Origin: Pegea sp. RAD2-039
Lineage: Eukaryota; Chordata; Thaliacea; Salpida; Salpidae
Assembly: GCA_034620365.1 (NCBI GenBank)
Contig: JAQGEQ010000339.1
Location: 62,001 to 126,000, forward strand
Direction of reading: 5' to 3'
DNA: 64,000 nt
Below are positions 35,882 to 47,771 of the stretch, piece by piece. Every line of letters begins with the position of its first letter. Position 1 is the first letter of the stretch. The notes beneath the pieces were generated by a model. The model searched no databases. It had not been told where the DNA came from and worked only from the letters and a program-made list of their open reading frames with translations. The position numbers were made by a program, and so were the translations under genes.

Positions 35882-38800
35882 AATTGAACTAAAATTTCAA
35901 CAATTATTGATTTAAATAAAATGGCCTAAAGTAAAAGAGATGACAGACGTTATATTTTCAAAATTTTTTTACAATGTTAAAGTAAAAAGTAAAGCAGCTT
36001 AAATAATAAATGTAATTGAATCATGTTTTGGAAGTTTTACTAAAGGAAGAAAATGTCTTCAAAGTTTCCGTATACCTCAGTCATTAATTAAATTATAAAA
36101 GGTGAAATTTTTTATCAGTTTATAAAGTTAAAAGTTAAAATATAAGTTCACAAAAGTCTATGCCATTTTAAAATAATTTCATTATATTACTAAAAGCTTT
36201 CAGATAAGTTTTCAAAGTAACTATTTGAGAAATTACCAATTTGTATAAGTAAGCGTATACTACATAAACACGATAGAATAGAATCATTTAATCCGTTTAC
36301 CTACAGTATTTGATAAAGTTGAGAAAAAGGCTTCAACATTAAAGTTAAAGAATAAATACCAATTATCAAGTATAATATATTTAGTATAAATAGAACTTTG
36401 AAAAAATCCTACCACAATATGAGTTTTGCTTCTTAAAGAATAGCTTCATCTATTTATTTATGAAAATTACTATGCTCAATTTAAGGTATTGTAAGATTTT
36501 CATTTATTTAATGACTTATGAAAAAGACTTCAATAAACTTGATAAGACTTTCTCAATACTTTACATCCTGTTAAAAAGAGATTTTTTTTACTTTTTCATT
36601 TTGTAAAATCTTTAGTTATACATTCATTATCTCAACTTGATTTTAGTGTCTTTAATGCGATAATCAATGATTCATCAGTTAAACAAAATATGCAAACAAG
36701 TAAATTGATTTACAAAAGAGAATATTGGCAGGCGAGAAAATATCTTTTAACTCATTTAAACTTAGTTGTTTGATTAATGAATTAGAGAAACGCAAAATAT
36801 AGAATCAGATTATGAATTCTAGATAAGGTTAGTAAACACCAAAGCATTCTGAAAGTTATTTTAGCCAACAGAAATATTCTATAGAAATATTTGATGAATA
36901 TAAGCTTATAACAAAGAGTAAACTCACAATTACATACTAAGGATTCTTTTAATGAATAAAATTCAATTTGTAAACGAAATAAAATAGACCTTGGGGAGAT
37001 AGCTTAATTAATGTTTAAATCAGAAGCTATTAGATGTCATTTAAGCAGCTTAACATCTTACAGATGAAACATTATAATATTCAATTTTATCAAAACTACT
37101 TTGTACAAAGTAAAGCATATGGCAATAGTTAAACATGCCATATGAAGCAAGGTAATTCTGTTGAAATTTGATAAGAGTACATTGTGTTTAGTTTTTAAAC
37201 TGCTTATTCTGACATTTATCAAAACAAACAAACCACGTGATAACGTAGACAGGATGACAAACAGACATGCGATGTTTTATTGAATTAAAAATCATCACTC
37301 TTATAAGAAAACAAATCTTTACAATTAGTTCAGGAAAATTTACTACTTTTGTCAAAATAGTCGTTAAAAATATTTAAGGGTTTTTGTAAAAAACCTGAAA
37401 AATACTTTCGTAAAACTTAACTGTCAGTAAAAGTTATCATTAAAAAAAGGATTTACTTGATGTAAGGTTTTTAGGTTTAAGTATACTTCTACTGACAGAC
37501 GTTTTATCCCGCATAATACCTCTGTAAAACATCATGATATATAAGATTTAATACGATCAAACAGAAACGTTACCTTTTACGTTTTAAATATGTTATACTT
37601 CTATAAACTTTAAATGTGAGAAATTTCATGATAGTAGATATTGTTTGTTATCAAAAAAATCTATTGAAATATTAAACAAGTCAGATATTATTGGAAATGC
37701 ATTTGATATAATTCAACTATTGAAAGAACAGATTAGTTCATGACATAAATAATCTCTATTCAAAGTGTTGAGTGTTTAAAAGTTTTTATTTGCTCTAAAA
37801 AATTGTTTTCTCTTTTAGTAAAAGTCTTTTTAATTTCATATCATTTCAACTTTGATCTAATTTTCATAAATTTTAATTGAATAAATTCTATGAATAGATT
37901 TAAGAATTCATCAAAACACACAAACTTTGATTAACTATGATAGATGGAAGCACAAAAAATAAGCTTTCAAAGAAGTCATCATCATTTATCTTTGGCAATG
38001 TCAGAATTTGATTTTTCGAATAATTCAGTTGTAGCAACTGTTTTGTTGAAGTTTGATTTTGATTAAGCAATCAAAACGTCAAATTTGAAGCTATTAGTTT
38101 CAGAAAGTTTTCAAAAATAAAGATTTTAAGTAAACGCAATTGTTTATACCATTAATCTTGATCAAATAATCTGAAGATTAAAAGTGTAAGTGGTTTCAGA
38201 GTTACCTAATTATACAAAGAATTCTAATTGAAGTACAATATAATTTGTTTATAATCATTTATTTCTTTTATTTCTGTGTATATATTAAATATAATATCAA
38301 TAAAGTATTATTTCAAGTTAAAAACAGGTTTTATCACGTGTTTTGGGTTAATTCTTAAGAGTGACTCAAAAGCTTCTTTTGTTTCGATTGTGTCAAGTAT
38401 CATATTGACAACTTTTACTAACTAACTTTGCTGCTATATGCTATCGACGTTATGTTGTTTTTTTAATAAAGTATTTATGATTAAACTATCAAAATCTTAC
38501 AGATTAAAGCTACAAAATAAAGCGATTAAACTAAACATATAATTTAGAAAATTGAAATGATAAATAACTTATACATATCAGTTATAAAACCACTAAAAAT
38601 ATAATCTTAGTTTCTTGCTTAAAATGTTTTGGTATCAACTATTTTATCAGTTTTTCCATCTGTTCTATGATATTTTTTCACTTTTGTGGAATTAAATCAA
38701 AGTTTATTTTAATTTTTTAGCTTCTTATCAGCAATTTAGCTAAATATACACAATAAAAAGCTGTCAAACTTATCAACTTTGATGTGTAGAATATTTATAA

Positions 38801-41800
38801 ATTGAAAATTATAAAGGATAAATTTCAACTTTATTAAATTTGTGGTATTTTAATAAACTGTTCTCCTTAGGGTTTTATATATGAAAAGATAACTTGATGA
38901 AAGGAAAATTTATAATTCTTTTTCTGATATAAACCATCAGATGCCAAATTAATAGAAGACAATATAAAATCATTTTTCAACCAAATGAAAGCAATTTTTT
39001 TCAAAGAAATATTTTAGATTAAACTTTTACTCGTTAAATATATTTGCTTTTTTCAGAACTTATATTAAAAACTATTTCGCTGAACTAACATTAAATTTTA
39101 TGTAAATGTATTCAATTTTTACACCTTAAATGTTAAATGAGTTTAATAAGTAACTCTGAATACCAAACTTAAGGTCTAGACGAGCATTTATAAAGGTCAA
39201 TTGTAGAAAGCTGTTTTATTCAAATTCCAGCCAACTTTGATATGTTTGAATAGCTAAAGATTATTTCTAAGTTTTCTTAAATAAATTCTGATGTTTTCTA
39301 AACAGTCAGATAAGAAAAGATCAAAAAACGATAAGTTTAAACCAATTATTTTGATTTGAAATAGATGACTATTTTTCAATTAAAAAAAAAGAAAACTTTT
39401 TACGTTTGGCCATCAAAATTTTGCTTATTTCGATGTTAATGGCTTATTTTCGACAATATTTAAGCACTATGAGAATAGAAATAAATATCATAGCTGCAAC
39501 AGCTAATACATGCTTCTAATAAAACTTTTTTCTAACCTTAAAAGTATATTATGCAGCAATTAAGTATTTTTCTGTTGGTGATTTTTTCAAGAATTATTTA
39601 GTTTAATCTTTCAATATTTTTGTGCAGTTCTATTTTTTATTGACTAATAAACTTTACAAACTATGTTAACATGAAAAATGTGTCTATTTAATTTAAAAAG
39701 TGCTTAATTGTTTGATTTTTAAATCTGCATCACTATATTCCTTATAAATAAACAAAAAAATAATATTTTAATAAACACACACTTTATAAGTTACGCAAAA
39801 ATTGTACTTTGTAATGGCTTAATAAAAGTTCAAATTTCTACACTTTTATGAATAGCACTTTTATCATTCATTTCATTTATAAAATTGAAAAGTAAACATA
39901 AATTAGGTCTGAATTAACTTTACTTTTATTCAGTATAAAACGAAATATTCATTAATATAATCTTCTTTGATTTCATCCTTAATAAAAGACATCTTATTTT
40001 GATTCTTAGATAAACTATTTTTGTAATTTCTAATCTGACATTTGAATAAAAAATATATTGAAAATAAGTTATCAGAAGACTTAAACAAATAATGTTGGTT
40101 AAAATTGATGGAATCAAATACTTCAATTTAATCTTTTGAGCAAATATGCTCTAAGATTTGATGAATAATATTTTGTAGTCTACCAAGAAATACAATCTTA
40201 TGAAATCAGCAACGTAATCAAACTCTATGATAAATATTTATATTTGTTGATATAGACGATATTGGATTTTAAAAATATTCACTTCAAGAAAGAGAGGTTT
40301 ATGTTATGAGTAAGTTATTAATTTCTTTTTGAAGAATAATACGTTTAAATATTTGGTTTGACTTTAATTATTTCTATTTGTTAAACATTTTCATTTCTTT
40401 CTATATTTTGAATGTTAATTGCTTTATAAAACTTTTAACTTTCAAAAAGTAGAGTGTTTTCGATAGCTTAAAAAGCCATTAAAATTAATATGTGTGGAAA
40501 TTACATATTTATATGGAAGAAATTACATTTTTTATTAAAAACAACCTTAGCCTAAATTAAACATATGTAATAAGAAATCAAAAAGAAATCATTTTATATT
40601 CTAAAATGAAACAGACGCCAGTAGTAAATTTGTTTGTGGCAAAAAAATCTCATTACTAAAGAATTAAGATGTTTTAAAAAGCGCCAAAATTTTTAATTGA
40701 TATTTAATTATCTAACCTTGTTGTCACATTAGCACTGAGTTTTCTTTGGAATTTGATTCAAATTTTCCTCTCTAGCTTATTTGCATTTTAGAGTTGACGT
40801 CTTATACTTGAAGTGAAAGTAAAACCACCGAAGCATTACGTTTTTAACAATCTGATTTTTATAAGGCATTTTGCAAACTACTCAATTTCAAAAAAAAACT
40901 AATAACCATCAATCTTATTTTAAAATTCAGATAATTAACCAAAGTTTATATTTTGACTATTTTTGTTGTTTTTTAACGATTTTCAATTATTTTTGCAATA
41001 ATTAAATTCTTCTGAAAGATATCAATCAAATTTCTTTGAAAGCTATAAAAGATTTATTGATAAGCCCATGTGATACTTGTATTTGGGACTGGCATAAAGT
41101 CTCTATCGAGATTTTAAAAACCAGAAATTATTCATCCCTAACGTAAAGATTTTAAAAATAAAATCACATAATTTTCTTTATGAAGATCGACCTTTTGTCT
41201 GATTACATTATAAAGATAATTTGATCAAAAAAGTTGATTCTAAAGAATTTCTAAATCAACAATAGAAAAAACTGAAATAATCCCTAGTTATTCGTATGCA
41301 TTACCCCACACAGAAGCAAGTAATCTAGGCAATCTTGTTAGATCTATTATCTTAGATCCTAACTGCTTATTTTACTCATTTTAGCTGATCAATTTAGTGC
41401 TGAGCACTTTTGCAGCTTTAGAATAGATATATTATTTGAGTGATAAACAGTAATGAACCCAAAAGTTTGACTCAAACAACCAATCAAAATCCTAATTTAG
41501 CTTTCATATAGTCATTGTCGTTTTTGAAAAACAATTCACATAAATAATTCTTTTCAATGATTATTGAATGAACAAAGAATTTAATTATTTTCTAGATATT
41601 TATTCGATAAAAAATAAAAACTATACATAAATATTTGGAGGTTCATCATACTCATAATTTTCAACTATACCACAAAAATATCAATTTTAATAAAAATTTT
41701 ATAAAATAAATTGCTTTTAAAGACCTTTAGACTGCTGAGAAATTTCTTAGTAAAATTTAAAGAAAGATTAATTATTTATAAAGTTGGTTGTAGAGATTAT

Positions 41801-44800
41801 TTTGTTTGACATTCCAATTTACTTTACATGTAACTTTTTAACATCTATAACGTAAATGTATTTTAAAGGCATTTTTAAAATCATTCAAACACTTTTTCTA
41901 GAAATCGTAATTTTGATTAATGATTTTATCTCAATCTATAGGGAATTAAAAAAATTGTTGTTCTGTTTTATAGAAAGGTTTGATTTTGTGCTATTTTAAG
42001 ATTTTTTGAATAATTACACAACTTTGCTTTATACCAAAAGATACACGTAAATATTAATTAAAAAGAGATAACACCTAGAGTAGAAGAAGATATCATAATC
42101 AATTGTTAGATTACAATACACCAGTCCATAAGTATTTAGCTTGAGGCACTTTCATTTATATAAATAAAACTTAATGGTTGGTGTTGAAATATGTTACTGT
42201 GATAAAATTCTCTTTTGTGATAGCATAAGGTTTTCTTACAATTAAGCAAAGTTTTAAGAGAATAATCTTTATTTTAAGATCATTTATATATGCAAGGATA
42301 TTTTTGCAAAAAAACAACATGGGTTCGTCTCCCTTAACAACTGTTAGTAAACTAACATACTTTGGAAGCCTTTAGTTATTATCACAATAAATAAACTTAT
42401 TACTCAGTACCAAAAAATGATGCCAACTTTAGAAATTGTTTAAAGATTTTAATACAATTAACAGATAAATTAAAATGTTATAAATCCTAATTAATTAGTC
42501 ATTTTAAATTTTGTATCTATTAAACTTTACAAAATTTGCTTTTCGTGTAATAATTTTGCTTAATATAAATTGTTTTTAAACTGATGAAATTATTACATTT
42601 TTTGAAATCGTTTAAGATAAAAACTACTGAAAGTAAAGTTTTGGTTATTTTATTCAAAAAATTCTTTTGTTACAGATCATTTCAGCACAAACTTTAATAT
42701 AAAACAAACAATATTTTTCATATTTAATTTGAATGTTTTTTATATCACTAAATAAAACCAATTTTTTTTAAGCAGACTATTACAAAGTTTTCATTATTTT
42801 TTATCAAAATGTTTTTATGAAGGATTAAATATTTGATTATAAACCTTCCTTTAAAATTGATTTTGTTTACTCTATTTTTTAACAGAGATACCTATCACAT
42901 TTAATTTTTTAGTTAAGTTAAAATTGAAATGGTATACTGAATAAATTTTTTAAACAAAAAACTTTATAGTACTAAGAAACTGATAAAGCAAAATTTTTGA
43001 TAAGAAAAGTTGATTTTAAAGATTTATTGAAAAAATAATTCAGGTTTTTAAGGTAACTGTGAAAGGTGGTGTAAAAGATAAAAAAAAGTGAGTTTAGTTT
43101 AAAAATAACTGTAAAAAAAATTAAATAAAAATCGTGACACGCAAGAAGTATTTTCATAGGTTTAGTTTTTGTCATACAAAACTATTTGTTAAATATTTTT
43201 GCAAAATATCGAAATTGTTCTGTGATATAAAAGTTAAGGTTTTTATGAGTTCGTTTTTAAGTTGTGACGTATTTTAGGTGATGACAAAAAAAAGTAGTTT
43301 ATTTTAAGATTTTGTCAACAAAGTGACACTAAAATGATTCATATTCACAGAAAGAACTGTTTAGTTTTTAACAATAAGAATTAAGTTTAAAAGTAGTACA
43401 GTAATGAGAAGCTTTTATATTTCACAAAGAAACGTTTAAATCTTTTCAAAACAACTTGGATTGCAAGATGAAAAGACACACACGAATGCTCATGGTCTGC
43501 TGTTCACGTGATTGTAAAGGTAACTCTAGGTCATTTGGTGTTGATAAAATTTATTATATTGAGTAATGGTGGTAGCGTAAACACTGCTTGAAACTTGATC
43601 AAAATGAAGTCTAGAGGGAATAAAATGTTCTGTCAAGTTTCCACACAGATATTAGGTTTCTTAAAATCAAAAAATATATTTATTGCTTAAGTAACCAGTA
43701 TTAGTTTTCAATTACTTGCCTTATAGTAAAATCCTAAATTTTGGTAAAACTTAGGAAACTGTTCTAATTAAAGTAGTTTAACTAAAAATCTTAAACTTTT
43801 AGCAATAGTTATTTTATTATTTATAATAAGTTTGAATAGATTAATATGCCAAGCTGTTGATTTTAAATTAAATATATGCAGCTGCATCGTTAAAAAATTT
43901 TATAACTTTGGTTTATATAAATAATATCAGTCAACTTTTCTTGATTGAATAAAAAGTTGGTTCAATGAACCTAATATAGTTGCAAACAGTCATTAGATTT
44001 CAATTATAACGCATTGAAACAAAAGCTACTTAGACCTGATGAAAACAGTAGTTTACTATACGCAGGCGATTAGGATAAATATTATTGATATCGTTTTTCT
44101 TATAATCTAGTTTGATTAATTTTACTGAGCTTTTTATTCGGTATAATTCTGTATAGATGTATTATGTTTAAAGTTAACTTTTTTCAATCTTCTTTTAGTT
44201 ATAAGATGTCTTTGGAATTAACATTTAAATGAAATATGAAAAAGAACAATGTATAAGTTTTATAAATTCTTATATTTACCAGTTTATCAACATTTTCAAA
44301 AATTGTTTATCAGATAAACTCATGAAAATTTCTTTTTAGTATCAAATATTTTCTTTTTAAATTTATTTTTTGAATGAAAAGGTTTTTGTTTTATTTTAAA
44401 GATCAGTGTTGTTACAAAAAGGTTTGTTCTGTAAAATCTAAGATTTGGTATTATATAAATTCAATAATTATGTAACCTTAAATGACAGACATATTTTCTT
44501 ATTATGGAGTCACTTTTAAGAGAAATATTTTGTTAATTATTTTATAATTGAACTTGATGTGATTTTTAATATTTAAATTGTTAAAATATCTCATAAAAAT
44601 CAAATTAAATTCTTTTTATTTAATTTTTACCTTGTTGTTTTCATTAAGATGTGATTTTTTTCTTCTAAATTTTGTGTCAAATAATAAAACATAAGTAATT
44701 CACATCTGCATATTTTCGAAAACGCTGACCATCAACACAAACGTTTTAGTATTTGATGAAAATTTATACTTTTGGGAGGCTTAGCTACTCTCTTGCGCCA

Positions 44801-45280
44801 CCTAAATAAAAAAGAGATAAAAAGAAAAAAAGAACTTTGATTTAAACATGGAAAAACTATAAAACATAAGTTCATTTTAATACTAAGTGTATACAGCTAA
44901 TATAGAGCTGTATGTATTGTATTAAATGTTATGTTTAATACATTGTTGTATAAATAATTTGGTATGTTAAGCCCTGTGTCTGTTATAGATAGTAAAACGA
45001 GTAAAAGGAAAGAAAGATTTAAAATGTTAGATGCAATAGTATTTTTTGAACTAAACCTTTGATAGTAGCAGCATAGAAATCAGTTGGTTCCTTTTATATT
45101 TGTATAGATAACATGCTAAATATTTCGAACTAATCAGATAAGAACACGTCATTTTCATCAAATCAATCAGGCGTGTCTAGTTTCAATAATGCATCTGATT
45201 AATAATAAAGTATAAGTTTAATTAAATGATGTTTACATGTTTTTATTGTCAACCGTTATTTCTGTAGATTAGTTTCTGTG
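35882..45280. other. AT-rich gene desert
   Basis: About 9.4 kb without any frame of coding character on either strand; the longest frames are about 65-70 codons and AT-driven. A small hairpin (44891-44913) and scattered CACGTG sites are all I can point to. I see no tandem satellite and no transposon ends. Confidence 0.5.
44891..44913. repeat. Short inverted repeat (8-bp stem, 7-nt loop)
   Basis: ATACAGCT at 44891-44898 pairs perfectly with AGCTGTAT at 44906-44913. In AT-rich DNA such stems arise by chance, so no function is proposed. Confidence 0.4.
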
Positions 45281-45408
45281 TTTGTTTTTCACCTTTAGTG
45301 ACAAACACACCAAAAAATGGGTGGGTAACAGGCTTGGCAGTGAGTCCACGTTATGTACACGGTTGCTTATTAGTTTGTACTTATTGCCACTACTAACTAA
45401 TTACTGGA

Positions 45409-45416
45409 TGACGTCA
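45409..45416. promoter_or_regulatory. CRE-type palindrome upstream of the secreted-peptide gene
   Basis: A perfect TGACGTCA, the consensus binding site of CREB/ATF factors, 143 nt before the start codon. It is one of four such sites in 1.5 kb. Binding is inferred from the motif only. Confidence 0.4.
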
Positions 45417-45510
45417 GTATACAGTTTCATCAAAGTTATTGTGTTGAAGATAAATTTGTATCATAAATATTTTTAATAAAGTTTAATGAGCTTACAATAA
45501 CACTTAAACT

Positions 45511-45517
45511 TTTTTAG
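45511..45517 (+). other. Acceptor-like tract before the secreted-peptide start codon
   Basis: TTTTTAG at 45511-45517 lies 34 nt before the ATG. It may be a 5'-UTR intron acceptor or a spliced-leader acceptor. Confidence 0.3.
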
Positions 45518-45551
45518 AAATATTATTTTCTTGTAAATCGTAAATTTCAAA

Positions 45552-47206
45552 ATGAAACTGTTGTTGATCATCTTATTTTTAACGATCATTGGATGCAAGT
45601 GTTATAGCTTGGGAGATCGAAGGTTAGTTTTTCTGTTTCTATTTTCGTCATTTCGTTCACACTTTACAACATAACCTCCCACAATATTGTGACGTCAATG
45701 AAAGAGCTTGTCAAAGTTTTAACTCACGTAGACAAATAGGAAGTCAGTGATTGGAAGTTGAAACTTTTGAAAATACAACTCTTAGCTCTCAGAAGATCAT
45801 CTTGAAAATGATGCAATTATTGATCACTAAAACTCCATCAAATCACACGGGTTAAAGGTCATCGGCATTAAATAAACTTTTCCGATCTCTCATTTGCTGA
45901 TGACGTCATAATTAGTTAAGAAGTTGATGATTGGTTAAAGAGAGATTATCTTCTAATGTAGGAAACAAAATTTAGTTTTTAATAAGAGTTATCTGTGAGA
46001 AGTTACTCTATTAGCAGAAAGCTGATGGAAACTTAATCTGGGTCTTAATTTATTCAGCTAAAGACTTTAATCATAGTGAAAAGAGCTTTTTTATCATTTC
46101 CCATTTTGTAGCCTAATTAACAAATGAAAGTAGTTTTCGATCCTTATGATTTAGCTGGGACCTTTCTTTACTTGTGTGCAGAAGCAATAGCGCTCTCAAG
46201 TGTCCAGCAAACAAGAATCCCACCTCCCTATCACTTGATTCACCGATTCGTCACGTCCATCGAAAACGCGTTCTGACGCTGTTGTCTGGCAGTTTTATTA
46301 CAAAATAAATATAGAGCTTGATGTGTATAAAGAACAAACAAAATTAACGCCTAAATTTCGACCACCTAGCAACAAACAGCCACGTGATTAACTACCATCG
46401 ACGGAGTTCGAAATCTTTTGTGTCTTCTCGAATTTCAATTTCACTTCTAGCCACGCAAGACTGCTGTTGAAGAGAGCTTACTGCCATCTAGTGCTGATGC
46501 GTGATTCTAACACCTTTAAAGACACAATGAATTGGTTGATTGATTATTTGACGAAACGTCTTCTAGGATAACTGCTTTTGTGTCTTCTGTTTATTCTAAT
46601 TGATCCAAATGACCCGCGAGGACTTTTGATCAGAGACCGCTCCACGCTTGGTTGACCAACACAAGCTTTAGATGACAGCTTTGAAAGCTTCAAATTTTTA
46701 AACTTTTTTTTTTAACCTTTATCTAGAAGTATTGCTGACATTGGTATCACAGACCAGAGGATAAGAGAACTGGAGTTAGCCAGAAGAAAGTTATGGTATG
46801 ATAAACTAATTAACAATGTCACCATCAACCATCAAGACTGTACAGTCTGCTTTGATCCAGATGCTTCTGAGTGAGTTTTAAAGAAATTATCGAACGAATC
46901 ATTTAAATATGACTCCCTTTCAACAGAGAGTGTGTCTGTGACGTCACCGACATCATTCGTCACTTGTCTAAGACTCATGGAAGTAAAAGAATGAAGTCTG
47001 AGTATCGGAAGATCCTGAAACTTGCTCCTCATTTACGACACGCTGTCTTCTCGCGACTTCGGGAGATGATGATTTCGTACGTGAGAAAGATCAAGAAGCA
47101 TATGGTTTCGCGGTCAGCGACTAATCGTGTCTTAGTTGGAATGATTCGAAGAAGAAAAACCAACGGAAGATCCGTATTTCACGGAAAGCAATTGATCATC
47201 TTTTGA
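45552..47206 (+). CDS. Small secreted basic protein with a four-cysteine cluster, family unknown
   Basis: Exons 45552-45622, 46727-46870 and 46927-47206 join in phase to give 164 residues. Residues 1-19 are a signal peptide (MKLLLIILFLTIIGCKCYS). The mature part has dibasic sites (R23-R24, R43-R44), an N-glycosylation sequon (N54-V-T), a cluster C62-x2-C65-x8-C74-x-C76, and then about 85 strongly basic residues with RRRK near the C-terminus. I do not recognise the family. The signal peptide, dibasic sites and small size are in keeping with a secreted factor or prohormone, but that is inference. Exon 1 ends in phase 2 (first two bases of an Arg codon), and other candidate 3' exons downstream accept the same phase. 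AATAAA follows at 47380. Confidence 0.65.
45690..45697. promoter_or_regulatory. CRE-type palindrome in intron 1 of the peptide gene
   Basis: A perfect TGACGTCA 68 nt into the first intron. Confidence 0.35.
45901..45908. promoter_or_regulatory. Second CRE-type palindrome in intron 1 of the peptide gene
   Basis: A perfect TGACGTCA inside the larger palindromic context ATGACGTCAT. Confidence 0.35.
46182..46308 (+). CDS. Candidate alternative terminal exon A of the peptide gene
   Basis: After the acceptor TGTGCAG the frame compatible with exon 1 runs 41 residues to TAA: SNSALKCPANKNPTSL, then SLDSPIRHVHRKRVL and a short hydrophobic end. The first base completes an Arg codon, exactly as at the exon starting at 46727. 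AATAAA overlaps the stop (46304-46309). Joined to exon 1 it would make a 65-residue secreted product with a furin-like RKR site. Only the reading frame, acceptor and signal support it. Confidence 0.4.
46304..46309 (+). terminator. Polyadenylation signal at candidate exon A
   Basis: AATAAA overlapping the TAA stop of the candidate exon. It supports, but does not prove, a short transcript ending here. Confidence 0.35.
46451..46571 (+). CDS. Candidate alternative terminal exon B of the peptide gene
   Basis: A good pyrimidine tract ends in CTTCTAG at 46450. The frame that fits exon 1 runs 40 codons to TAA and contains LLLKRAYCHLVLM, FKDTMNWLIDYLTKR and a final LLG. Two Lys-Arg sites bracket the central segment, as in prohormones. 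No AATAAA was seen before the next exon at 46727, so the 3' end of such a transcript is unexplained. Confidence 0.35.
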
Positions 47207-47288
47207 TCTGCTGAAAATCATCGTTGAAAAAAATTAAAATGATAAAAAAAAGACTAAATGTTGTTGAAGACATTCCATTAATCAATCA

Positions 47289-47317
47289 TCTGATAGAGAT
47301 CTGATAGAGATCTGATA
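47289..47317. repeat. 11-bp tandem repeat in the 3' UTR of the peptide gene
   Basis: The unit TCTGATAGAGA is present twice (47289-47299, 47300-47310) followed by a 7-bp partial copy. Confidence 0.85.
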
Positions 47318-47379
47318 AGGCTTCATTTTTTTGTTTTTTAATCAAATGAAAAATTCTGAAGACTTATTTAGGATCTTCA

Positions 47380-47385
47380 AATAAA
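47380..47385 (+). terminator. Polyadenylation signal of the three-exon peptide transcript
   Basis: A perfect AATAAA 174 nt after the stop at 47204-47206. Confidence 0.5.
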
Positions 47386-47528
47386 TGTTTGAAGATTCAA
47401 TTTTTAGTTTCATTACTTTTTGTTGTTAAGTTGTTCTTTTGTAAATTTATCTCTTGCCTAAAATATTCATTTATTTATTTGTCTTTCTCTTTCTTCCACT
47501 TTTTTATCGGCTGAGAACCTGCATTCAG

Positions 47529-47640
47529 ATCACACTTGCAAGAGAACTCACAGCTCAACCGATATATTGCACAGACTACTCATCTAAGGAGCTTCAATTC
47601 AAGTGTCTGTGCTGCAGAAATGACATCTCCATCCTCATAG
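47529..47640 (+). CDS. Candidate alternative terminal exon D downstream of the peptide gene
   Basis: After the acceptor GCATTCAG the exon-1-compatible frame encodes SHLQENSQLNRYIAQTTHLR and more, to TAG at 47638-47640; again the first base would complete an Arg codon. A different frame through the same bases is also open (it includes KCLCC) and ends at 47645, so the coding frame is undecided. AATAAA follows at 47766. It may instead belong to an unrelated gene. Confidence 0.25.
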
Positions 47641-47765
47641 AGTGATGCTCTTTAGGAAGTTTACTTCAAATGATCTGATTTTCATCTTGTATAAAAGTAG
47701 CGATCAAACTGGTAGACAAATTCATACCCTGCTTATTTTTTTCTGTTTCGTTTTCGTAACATTGA

Positions 47766-47771
47766 AATAAA
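47766..47771 (+). terminator. Polyadenylation signal after candidate exon D
   Basis: A perfect AATAAA 126 nt after the TAG, at the edge where the sequence returns to AT desert. Confidence 0.35.

Noticed and set aside
47454..47645. 63-codon frame with a hydrophobic start and a cysteine-rich end
   Set aside because: It begins with TTG, not ATG, and its hydrophobic part looks like a pyrimidine-rich intron end before an acceptor, so it is not a free-standing secreted peptide gene.
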